Assembly (NCBI GenBank): GCA_026261815.1
Contig: JAMPIT010000437.1
Coordinates: forward strand, 6,584,001-6,648,000
Reading direction: 5' to 3'
Length of the DNA stretch: 64,000 nucleotides
Source: Monarcha castaneiventris obscurior
Lineage: Eukaryota > Chordata > Aves > Passeriformes > Monarchidae
The notes under the pieces are model-generated. The model saw only the letters and a list, made by a program, of their open reading frames with translations. It was not told where the DNA came from and made no database searches. Below, piece by piece: positions 12,751-22,268 of this stretch. Position numbers and translations under genes: made by a program. Each line of letters starts with the position of its first letter. The stretch's first letter is position 1.

Positions 12751-13440
12751 ATGAGAGAGCTCACACGGGAGCCCTGGGAGAAGAGCCAGAGGCGGCTCGA
12801 TGTGAAGGAGGCCGACAACTGTGTAAGAACTGGAGAGGGCTGGAAAAAAACCACAGAAGTGCTGTGAGGGAAGAGGGCAATGCTGCTCAGAAGAGCTGAA
12901 AGTTAAAGCCAAGTGCATTTAAGAGTGCCACACATTAGGAGAGTGATGGAGTGACAGTGGATTTGAGAGTCTCAGAATGAGGGGTAATTTCCTTTCAGGA
13001 AATACACGACCTTTAAAAAAATGCCATTGATGAACACTTTCCAAAAGGCTTTAGAAAAAAAAAAACAACTCTTTTCAAGCTTTTAAATGACTAGCAAAGC
13101 AGCCTAGATTATTTTTAATGCAATGTCCTTCATTTCCTGGGCTGAAAGTCCTCCTTCCCAGGCCTGCTGCATGCAGTTAGAGGAGCCTGCTCACAGGGTC
13201 TGCTGAGACCAGTGCCTCTGAAAGCCCTCCCTGCACAGCCTCTGTGGGTACCTGGGAATAAACCTCCACCAGCCTCGCCACTTCTTCAGCAATTAAAGAG
13301 AAAATAAAAAATGCTCAGATGTGCTGCTTAGAGCCCCAAAGAATTAGCACTCTTAATATTGCTGAGCTCTTTCCTGATTTCACTCTTATTTTTACAGCCC
13401 AGCAGTTTTACATTTCCAAAAGGTATTCTGTGACCAGCTC
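12751..13440. other. Unique non-coding sequence, partly purine-rich
   Basis: 12600-12900 is purine-rich on the plus strand. A short A run lies near 13053-13065. No open frame of interest and no recognised repeat. Confidence 0.55.
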
Positions 13441-14300
13441 CCAGGCATCTCACACCTGATCAGGAGACCCAAATCAGATATATTTCCTCCTCAGCAAATC
13501 TCAAGTCATTCAAGAGATATATATTTTTTTGCCTTGCTGACAAGATCTACTTTAGGCCATGTTGTTTCTCACCCACCACCTTGCTCTACTAACAGTTACA
13601 TTTTACAATTTTCAAAAGCTGTCAACATCATCGATCTTCCAGACTGAATGCACTTGTCTTCTATTATATGTGTTGAATTGCTTGTGCCACAATTAAGTCT
13701 TTATTTGGCTGAAGGCAGCTTACCTGCACAGCAGCCTGTCATTCGCTCTCCAGCAGAGTAATAATGGTGTAGGGCTAAAAATACATATGTACATTAAAAA
13801 AAAAAAAAAAGATTCCAGCAGGGTCTTGTAAGATGGACAGTCTCCGCATGGTAAACTATCACTCTGGTGGGATAATTGGTTTGGTTTGATCAAAACTGCG
13901 TGCTCTTACAGAACGGAGCGTCTGGCAGTACTCACAGCTCAGCATTAAAAGAGAAGATTGTCTTTGTCAGATCTGTCACGAAAACTGGAAAAGGAGAGAC
14001 TGGACTGCACTGAGCAAAAATGAAGGGATGTCCTCTAAATCCAAAAGACTGCGTGCCTTAGTTATCCTGGTGCTGCACGTTTAGTTTCTACTGTAAGTTC
14101 TCTGTGATCTCTTTTGATGTCTTCTATTAAAGGCAAGGAAAGCTGCTAGCAAAGACATCCCACAGAAGGCCTGTCTGATTCTTCCTGCCTCTTCGGAAGG
14201 GCCACAATGACCTGAGCACTGCTAACTCATGCAGGCAATGAAAAATGAATTAATGCTGCCTGCCCCATTAATTGGAAAATGCATATTGTTTTATTGCCAC
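13441..14300. other. AT-rich block resembling conserved non-coding sequence
   Basis: High-complexity AT-rich sequence with few open frames. At 14246-14290 there are two homeodomain-type cores (GAATTAATG and CCATTAATTGG) followed within 10 bp by ATGCATATT, an octamer/POU-like site. A 15-A run interrupts the block at 13796-13810. The clustering of such sites is what developmental enhancers often show, but this is inference from composition and motifs only. Confidence 0.3.
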
Positions 14301-14890
14301 CTAGAAAAATGACTGTTCAGGTCTACAGCTGACACACTCCAGGTTTGCACACAGGAAAGGCTGCAGAGAACATGGCAATTAGCTGCCCTGATGGCCTCAT
14401 CTCCAGCTACTTCCAAGCACTGGGTCCTGCGTGGGTTGCAGCACCTCTTCCAGAAAAACACCCCACCTTGGTGGCAATCCTGGGAACACTCAGCTTGCAC
14501 TGCCCAGTGCTGGTTATTTCTGAAGCCATCTGCACTCCCCACAACCACCATGCCCAGCAGCAAGTTACTGGTTATTCATCATATCTCCCAGACTATCTGC
14601 ACCTGGATCTTTTGTGGTGACACTCCTGGCATTTAATGAGATCCACGCCTCACTTGACAGACATTTGTAAAAGATGCTATGTTTTGATTTGCAGAACAAA
14701 AACAAATTTGGTCTAGAATCCTGCCATCTGGTGACTCCAAATAATTTTTGCATATGGTTACAAAGGCTTGTGTCTTTTACTTTGCTTTACCACTTGTCAT
14801 TTATCTGTCCTTCCACAGCCCTTTACTCTGTGTATTACAAAACCCTTTGAATAAAAAAGATCCTTTCAGCTGAACACAGCACTTTTGTCT
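14301..14890. other. Unique non-coding sequence
   Basis: Overlapping opposite-strand open frames of about 90 codons at 14291-14636 have no recognisable family. Nothing else seen. Confidence 0.55.
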
Positions 14891-15000
14891 TCATTTTCCA
14901 AGCAAAAACATGATGTCATATAAGGGCAAGAGTCTTGGCCAAAATCACTCAGCATGTCAGAAAAAAAGGATGCAGTCCAACTCTCTGAATCTCCCACATC
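14891..15000 (-). repeat. Possible MIR/L2-type ancient repeat remnant
   Basis: The plus strand runs 'ttcattttccaagc' then 'cttggccaaaatcactcagc', 'atgtcag' and 'ctctctgaatctccc'. This is the order expected of the complement of a MIR/CORE-type tail ('cccattttacag ... cttgcccaaggtcacacagc ... ggtctcc'). Several indels and substitutions make it a weak match. A 155-codon open frame over it is considered spurious. Confidence 0.3.
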
Positions 15001-15685
15001 CACCTTCAAACAACACTACCACCAGCCAACTAACAGGCTTGTTTGGTTTTAATAAGGTAAACTCCTCTGTTAAAATAAAACCAGAAAGAGAAAAAATCAG
15101 ATGGTGTCGTCATGCTGTTAGACAGGAGATGCATCATTATCTTGACAAACGTTGTTTTTGTCCCACTGCTCAGAGTAGCAAAATAGCAATGGGTTTAGAA
15201 AAGAGCTGGCATGAACCCTGTCCCAGGCACCCTCTCATTCCAAACTCTGCTTTCTCTGTTAAGTCCAACAGCAAGAACCTGCCTGCTGTCCCAGCCCACG
15301 CAAAAACAGGACACCTCCCAATTTCAGCCTGGAAACAAGAGGAAAACCCAGCCCAGGGGCTGAGTCGGTATCAGTGAGTGATGCAAATAATCTTTGATTA
15401 AGATTCAGATCACGTAATTCACGCACACGTGCTCTCCTGCAGCAGGCACAGGGGCCAGCTCTGCAGCTTGCAGCTCCTCCCTCTGCCTTCAGGGCAGCCA
15501 AGAGAGTTACAGCCCCCGAGGATACATGCCATGGTTCGTTTATTTGCAAAGTCCAGCATGTGCCACACTGATGTGAGCAGCAGAGATGTCAGACTGTCGC
15601 AGGCTTTTTACAAATGGGAGAAAATACAATCCCAGAGAGTCACAGACACTTTGAAAGCATCCCAAACCATTCCCTGTCAGGAAGA
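15001..15685. other. Unique non-coding sequence
   Basis: Mixed composition leading into the microsatellite. No gene or recognised repeat can be supported. Confidence 0.55.
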
Positions 15686-15821
15686 AAGGAAGGAAGGAAG
15701 GAAGGAAGGAAGGAAGGAAGGAAGGAAGGAAGGAAGGAAGGAAGGAAGGAAGGAAGGAAGGAAGGAAGGAAGGAAGGAAGGAAGGAAGGAAGGAAGGAAG
15801 GAAGGAAGGAAGGAAGGAAGG
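15686..15821 (+). repeat. (AAGG)34 microsatellite
   Basis: 136 bp of AAGG tetranucleotide, 34 uninterrupted copies, preceded by a slightly imperfect GAAGA start. The lack of any interruption suggests a young, mutable and probably length-polymorphic locus. It opens long reading frames by chance: a K-E-G-R repeat on the plus strand and an F-L-P-S repeat on the minus strand. These should not be annotated as genes. The strand asymmetry (all purine on plus) makes it a potential triplex-forming tract. Confidence 0.98.
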
Positions 15822-18459
15822 GTGCTGCAGCTCTCCAGGGCATGTGAAATTGGATGTTCTTTCCTTCTCCTCTCCCCCTTCTCAGAAGGGTCCTGGAGTG
15901 TGACTTATCCCCAGAGGTGCAAACATACACACTGAGGGTGTCCAGCTTGATATCCTGCAAGGAAACTATTGTTCTTAGCAAAGAGGTGGTTGAGCAAAAC
16001 TATCTCTTGGAGGCCTCCTCTCAGACTCAACTCAATTTGCTAATGTTTTCATTCCTAGCTAAGGGCTTGTGTGAACAGAGGCTGACGCTGATGGAAGAGG
16101 AGGAAAAGTGAGTTAAACTGCATCTTCTGCTGCTGTCAAAGAGTCTAAAACCAAAAGCTGACTACAAGGAGCAGACTGGCCTCAATGTATTACCATTGAT
16201 ATCCTTGGATGGACAAAGTATTCTTATCATCATCATTATTGCCTTTCCATGTTTTCCTTATGGAGCTGAAGCACATGGCACCTGAATGCCACCAGGTCCC
16301 CTGAGGTCGGTGCCCCAAAGCCCAAATTTCCAGCACAGCTCCACCTAAGCCTCCTTCTCAGCCCTTCACCACTTTCCAGAAGCTCTGCCTGAAACCAGAG
16401 AAGAATAGGGGCAGCACGCTGTGTCTCACAGCATGTGTCCATGGAAAGGCAAAGAGCTCGTGTGCTCAAACCCTCCCTCCCCTGGGCTGTCCAGCTTCAC
16501 ACCATGTGGAGACAAGGTTGGAGAATGAGTGGGAAGCCTGAGCATCAACAGGCAAACGCACATTCAAACATCCCAAAGGACTGAAAGTCTGCAGCTCTGA
16601 GGTTTTGGTCCCAGTCCCATACTGGGTGTAGCTGTGAAAGCAAAACAATGTTCCCCAAAGTCAGCATGATTAGGCTTTCTCCATAAACTTTATTTATAGA
16701 GGGCTGGGCCCTGTGAGTGAAAAGCTGGGGAGAATTTTCATTCTGCCTGAAGGACTCGCAAAGATTAGGTGACAAAGTTTAGTGACTGGGAATTCTGCCC
16801 AGATTCAGCTTCAGGGAAGGAATTAGCAAACTAGTTTAATGGATCAATCTTTTCACTCAATTTCACGATGTGATGGTGGAGATGTGAAGTTTGAAGAAGG
16901 ATGTGAATGTCCCACAGAGATTTTCCACAAATTTGTGCCTGACTTGCACACCCCCATGTGAAAGTGAGCTACCCCCCTGCCTACAGCAGCCTGGCAGGAC
17001 ATCAGAACAGACCAATCCAATATGTGAAAAATAATTGATCCAGCTGCCTAAATCTCTGCCATTTTCTCACTCCAAGAAGTATATTTTTGCAATTATCACA
17101 CATGTTGAGCAGCTAAACACGGATGAAAGTTCATTTTTGTCTCAGTTCACTGCTTGATAGCTATAACTGTATAACTATATAGAAATATGAACTTATTTAT
17201 TTTTATATATAGATATATAGATGTAAAACAGTGCTCCCAAATGATTACTCCTGAGGGGGAAGGCAATAGCTGGCGCATCATACTCTTTGCTTTAGGTGGA
17301 TTAGGTGGATTTTTTTCCCACTATTTGCAGAAAAACAATAATAAGGAACAGAAAAAATAAAATTAAAAAAAGAAAGAGAAAGTAGTGAGAAATAGCTATT
17401 GTTCCGAAGGGGACAGAGGAGACGAAGGGAATGAAAGCAAGACATTGATCCAAAATGCTCTGCTATTTGATAGCCAAACAGCTCACTTTTGAGTGCTCTG
17501 AGACCTCTCGGCACAGCTCAGACACCTCAGTAAACTGGGTGATTACCCAAAGCTCATGTAAGTCTGTGGGAATGAATCTGCCAACCCAACTGACTTTGGT
17601 CCATCCTTTAGCCATGCAGATGATAAAACTTGAATTAAAATATTCACACGAAAGAAAAGGTGTACAAGGCGTGAGAGGAAGGAATGTTTCTTGTATTAAC
17701 ATTTCTGAAAAAACACTTCTCCTGCAGCTCCCACTAAAACCAGGGCAGTGAGAGCTGGTTTAGGGATGCCTCTCCTTGGGGTAGCACTGAAGCACGTTTG
17801 TTCACTTGTGATTGAACATGTCCTTAAACATGGCCATAAATTAGGGAGAAAGTACTTAAAGCAGTTTGGATCCTACAGTTGCCTGGGGTGTTTTAAGTCC
17901 ATGTGCAGCCAAGCTCCATCTTACAGTGACTTCTTGTCATGGAAAAATTTGGGAGAAAAGATCAACAGGAACCAAGACAAAGTGCCTTTGATGCTCTGAG
18001 AGCCACAGAACATACCCACTACAGCCAGCTCTTTACATGTCTGAGGGGGCAGCAAAAGCTGGTATCACCTCTGTCACTTCTGGAAACCTGGAGAGAGATT
18101 TTCCAATTTGTAATTATAAATTTACTGCTGCCGTGTGCCCTCTGCTTCCGACACCAACTCTGTGGTCGCCATTGCAAAAATACAGGATACAAAAATGAAG
18201 GCACCAACACTGTCATGATGGACCTTACTCTACCAGCAGCAAAACCCCTAAAAAATTACCTTAAAAGTCACAAATGCGGCCATTAGATGCTGCCTGACGT
18301 CTTTACTGAACACCTTGCTCATGGTGCTCTACCCCTGGACTCCAGGGAAGCTGAAGCCCCTATGACCTTGGATCCCACCGGCGTTGCTGGACCTGCCCCA
18401 GGCTCCCATGGCACAGAGCATCTCACTGATTTACCCATCAAAAAAACCCATCAGGTTTT
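15822..18459. other. Unique non-coding sequence with an AT-rich patch
   Basis: 17155-17225 is a TA-rich patch (repeated TATATAG/ATATAG) and 17296-17440 is A/purine-rich. Open frames are at most 115 codons, overlap on both strands and match no family. No gene or recognised repeat supported. Confidence 0.55.
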
Positions 18460-18950
18460 GAAAACGAGCCCCGTGGTGGCGCATTTAATGCAGGAGTGAT
18501 ATCGAGCGAGAGACCACCTGGGAAAAACCGTAAAGAGAAACTTTCGCTCTTAATTTATGCAACTTTTCTTGCATTTGATTAGCGTGGGGGTAGAGGAAAG
18601 CGAAGAGGAGCACTCTTCCTCTCCCCCACACGCTCACCCCGATCACCCGGCTCCTTATGAGCTGTATCTCGCAGGTGCTGAAGCAAAGCCGTGTTCCCAT
18701 GGATACGCCGAGGATTCTGTGCCGAGGATTCTGTGCCGAGGGCTGCAGGCGATGCGAGCGCCGGGAGTGACTCTGCTGATGCCACAAACGCGGAGCGGAA
18801 TCCCCTTCCAGACCCATGGATCTGTGTGTGTGGATAAAAGGATCTCTCCTTCCACCGCCCCGACCACCGCAGGCTTCACCTGCAGGATGCTCTTGCTGTG
18901 GCACCAACCACGCTCCACTCACTCCTTCAGCTGCAGTTTAAACTGACACG
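18460..18950. promoter_or_regulatory. CpG-island-like segment, candidate promoter or unmethylated regulatory element
   Basis: By hand count about 30 CpG occur in roughly 490 bp. At a GC content slightly above one half, that is close to the number expected without CpG decay, so it fits the classical CpG-island definition (over 200 bp, GC over 50%, observed/expected over 0.6). The rest of the window is clearly CpG-poor. The segment includes AT-containing pieces (18550-18590) inside the island, a 14-bp tandem duplication at 18707-18740 and a partial CTCF-like string near 18469-18482. Open frames run on both strands (129 and 145 codons) as expected for GC-rich DNA; neither has a recognisable domain. 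In birds and mammals such islands usually mark transcription starts of genes or long non-coding RNAs, or act as orphan islands in developmental loci. Direction of transcription is not determined. Confidence 0.6.
18707..18740. repeat. 14-bp perfect tandem duplication, 2.4 copies
   Basis: The unit GCCGAGGATTCTGT occurs at 18707-18720 and 18721-18734 and is followed by a partial third copy (GCCGAG). It lies inside the CpG-rich segment. The two exact copies imply a recent duplication by slippage. Confidence 0.95.
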
Positions 18951-20360
18951 CAGAAGAGAATGGAAAAAAAAATCTCCCTAAAAAAAACACCCCTAAACTA
19001 CTCCCTAGAAAGCAGCCAGAGCTGATGCTGTGGCTACTGTACATACAGGGCATAGAAAATTTGATAATGTGGGTAATACAATCAGGGCAGGCATCTTGCT
19101 GAGCCACAAAGAACCAGCCTATTGTGAAACACGTAGCAGGAATCCAAAGTGAGACCCGAGGAGGACAGTGGTGGTTGAGCTCACAGCAGCTGGAAGGAGG
19201 CAGGAATTTCAAGACCCAAGGTAAAGGTGTTTCCTCAGTACGGTGGGGAGCACACAGCACTGCCCACCAAGGAACACCCAGTGAGGGAGCAAAGCAGCCC
19301 CTGCGATTCCTTGCTCCTAAAGCCAGGATGTGTCCACATGGAATATATTCTGCACGTTGAACTACTTAAGAAATTATTATTTCCCTATAAAAGAAGAAAG
19401 AATAACATGTTTATATAAAAATAATTTGGAATCTTGTTTTTCCCGGGTATCTTTGGCAAGAATAATGGTAATAATCAGATATTGGGCTGGAAAGAAGGAA
19501 TTAGTCCATCCTTCTTCCCAAAGCAGACCCAACCCTATGTACATACTTGTCAAATGTCCCCACATGTTTTTAAAGGTCTCCAGTAGTGGATACACATGGT
19601 GGTCCACAGAAAATCGACTCCGTTCTATTTTTAAATTCAAGTTCATCTCTTTTGAAAGACTTTAATCATTGGTCACCAGACCACAATTACACACAGAAGT
19701 CATTCTCCTACTCTGGAACATCAGAACCTTCTCCAATGTCATCTGGTGGCAGGCAACGTGGGAAACAGCTGGTGTTCACTGCATACTAAATCTCCTTCCT
19801 CAGCCTTTGCTCTGCCTGACAGGAATGCTCCTAAGAGCCTGCTCTGGGAATGATAATTAGTTTGTTGATTAATCATCAATGCTCAATGATAGAGTGTCAT
19901 TCCTGGTGCTTCTCAGTTTGGAGAGAGCTGTCCCCCCGGGCAGGAGGGAGCTTGGGATGGTGCAACATCACCCCAGCAGCACCTGAGAGCAGCTCCAGGC
20001 ACGGGCAGGTCTGGAGTGGGACCGTCTCCCACCCACGCTGGCTCTCACCAAAGCCAGGGCAGAACCTGCAGCTCTGCACAGCGCGCCCACAGACCTCACC
20101 TGCCTCTTCCCCTTGCTCCAAACAAAGCACTTCAACATTTCCATGGCAATTCTGGTGGTTTCCGCCCCCTCGCAAAGGCTGCCTTTGTTAATACAAGTTG
20201 TAAATTTGTTTCATTTTCTCCAGGAGCTCCCACACCATCAAGATCAAATTTGAGGTGTTAATTAAATGGAACGTGTAACACTTTACAGTCCAACAGACAG
20301 CAATTTGGGCTAATGGCAGTGGCTGGAGGAGGGTTACAGATGTGGGCAGGGAAGGCTCCG
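18951..20360. other. Unique non-coding sequence between the CpG island and the CTCF-like site
   Basis: An A-rich run occurs at 18964-18987. A GC-richer patch at 19900-20200 carries overlapping open frames on both strands (81-113 codons) with no recognisable domain. No gene supported. Confidence 0.5.
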
Positions 20361-20361
20361 A

Positions 20362-20375
20362 TTGCCCCCTGTTGG
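20362..20375 (-). promoter_or_regulatory. CTCF-type binding site candidate
   Basis: On the minus strand the sequence reads CCAACAGGGGGCAA with GCC context upstream. It matches the CTCF core at nearly all high-information positions (CC-A-.-C-AGGGGGC-A). It differs at one lower-weight position inside the core and at the last base. It lies about 1.4 kb from the CpG island and just before an element-like block, a sensible place for an insulator or loop anchor. Occupancy cannot be read from the sequence. Confidence 0.4.
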
Positions 20376-20384
20376 CTTCCTGCT

Positions 20385-20640
20385 AACGAATATTGCAGTT
20401 TTTCTGTCTTCATCCACTCCTTGAATTCCAATAATTATTTGCCCACACCTCACTGACAGCAGATATTCAATTTAAAGGCTTTACTTGTCAGCTTTTACAT
20501 GCATATCTGCAAAAATAATTCTCCATGTTCATGGTTTTCAGCTCCTCAGCCTTCCAGGTGTCTTTAAGTTCAACTTTATTTTGCCATCATCTTAATTCAA
20601 CAGCTGCAGAGGAACACACAGCAACTTCCAGGTTAACTGG
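20385..20640. other. AT-rich block resembling conserved non-coding sequence
   Basis: High-complexity AT-rich DNA immediately after the CTCF-like site, with AATAATTATTTGCCC, ATGCATAT (POU-like) and repeated TTAATT-type cores, no simple repeat and no long open frame. It has the texture of a conserved enhancer; this is inference only. Confidence 0.3.
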
Positions 20641-20848
20641 TTGATGGGTTTTAGCCAAACATCATAAAGAGTTCATGGTTGACCATAAACTCATTTGAGG
20701 CAACAACAAGCACACCAGGTCACAGTCTCTGCATGACAACAAGCTGCCTGCAGCAAAATCCAGCTGCAAACACCTCTCAGAAAAAAACCCAGAGTGCCCC
20801 AAAAGTGCCCCTGCATTGCCCTGTTCTGTCCACCCTGTATGCCAATAT

Positions 20849-20874
20849 AAAAATTTATTTTAAAATAAATTTTT
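20849..20874. repeat. Perfect 26-bp AT palindrome
   Basis: The left arm AAAAATTTATTTT (20849-20861) is followed without spacer by its exact reverse complement (20862-20874). It contains only A and T and could extrude as a cruciform or serve as a weak poly(A)-signal context on both strands (AATAAA is present on each strand). Confidence 0.97.
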
Positions 20875-22245
20875 GCTTAGAAATTCTTTTCTAATAGTGG
20901 TTAAGAGAGGTTTTCCTGATAATCAGATGGCTTCTATTTTCTGCAAGTTTGTATGAAAGGCTGAGCTGATTGCTTGGCCAGCATAAGGTCTCTTCTAGGT
21001 ATGAACTCTCCAAAAGCAGCATCAGATTTTCCAAACAGATTTACCATCAGTCTGAATATTTTTTGTGACAGTTGGAGCTGTTCATAAGGACTTTGGTATT
21101 TGATACTGGAAATGCAGCCTCTTGTTCAATTATTTGGACAAGATACACACAGATGGCGGTGACCTATTTTGGCCACTCTCACAGAAAAAATTTCTAGTGT
21201 GAGTATTTGTCTGTAAAAGTTCAAAAAGTCTTTTTATGCACATTCTTTGCCACCGACCTCTAATTCCCTGCTTCTGCCAAAGTCTTTGCAAACAAACTGA
21301 TCTGTTACAATCTCCTCAGAGCAAAATACAAGATGGGTGCAAGCATCAGCAATGCCGATACAGGGTTTTATTTACTTATTTACAGATAACTTGGTGAGGG
21401 ATTTTCCCTGCTTCAGTTAGCAGCTGCTTTGCTTTTTTTGCAGCACACTCATCAGCTTCAGTTTCTGTTGTGGTGGAATGGCAAACCCAGGAGTGAAATG
21501 GGGGATAAAGCCAAGAGAATGCATTTATGTAGTGCACATTGTTTGCTGCCTAAAGCGATGCTGTTTAGCTCCTCTTTCCTCTGTCTTAGCTCAATTTTTG
21601 AAGCATAAACAGCTACACTGCTCTACTAAAATTAAATGATAAATGTTAAAAAAAAAAATCATCAGAATCTTTTTATCCTGGATGCATTATAACCCATCAC
21701 CGCATCACCACACTCATGCGATCACCAGCATCCCACGTGGAACAGAACAGGTTAATTTTTCCAAGGCTGAATCATCACAGAATTCATCTATAAAAGCCCA
21801 TGCAGAATAAAAAGCTAGAGATGCATTTAAATACCCCCAAAGTAATTTGGTTAGTCAATGAACCACAGTATCTTCTCCCCACTCTCTGGTTCACTTGGCA
21901 TCCATCACTTTTATTTTGTATCAGATACTCATTGTCTGGAGCGATAACAGATATGTGATCCAAAGAAAGGAGCATCCCATTGAATTGCTGGCACAGAACA
22001 TAACGCTGTCATTATGCAGTATTGTGGTGCAAGCCAAAATACCCTTTTTTAGTGTGTTCTCTGCAAAGAAATGATGGCACCCACATCTCTGCTACATAAT
22101 CTCAGCATGTTATTAAAACCAGTAACACTCTAGATTTGGTTTCATCCTGAGAAAACTAACACAGGTTGGTCGTAGTTTTAAACTCCTAATTCCACAGATT
22201 GAGATGATTTGGACACCTTTCCCTTTTTTCTTTCTTCACTTCCCG
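20875..22245. other. Unique non-coding sequence
   Basis: AT-rich with an A run at about 21648-21658. Open frames are under 65 codons. Nothing recognised. Confidence 0.55.
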
Positions 22246-22259
22246 CCCCCCCCCCCCCC
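22246..22259 (+). repeat. Poly-C run (C14) in a pyrimidine tract
   Basis: Fourteen consecutive C, bounded by CG dinucleotides, inside a 50-bp pyrimidine-rich tract (22218-22268) that ends in TTGCAG. G-runs of this length on the minus strand can form quadruplex or triplex structures and are error-prone in sequencing, so the exact length is uncertain. Confidence 0.9.
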
Positions 22260-22268
22260 GCCTTTTCT

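Noticed and set aside
15429..15935. 168-codon plus-strand frame and the overlapping minus-strand frame as repeat proteins
   Set aside because: Both are translations of the AAGG microsatellite, whose period of four without stop codons keeps all frames open.
18485..18946. Opposite-strand frames of 129 and 145 codons in the CpG-rich segment as a first coding exon
   Set aside because: Stop-poor GC-rich sequence opens frames on both strands. Neither has a recognisable domain or a convincing donor site.
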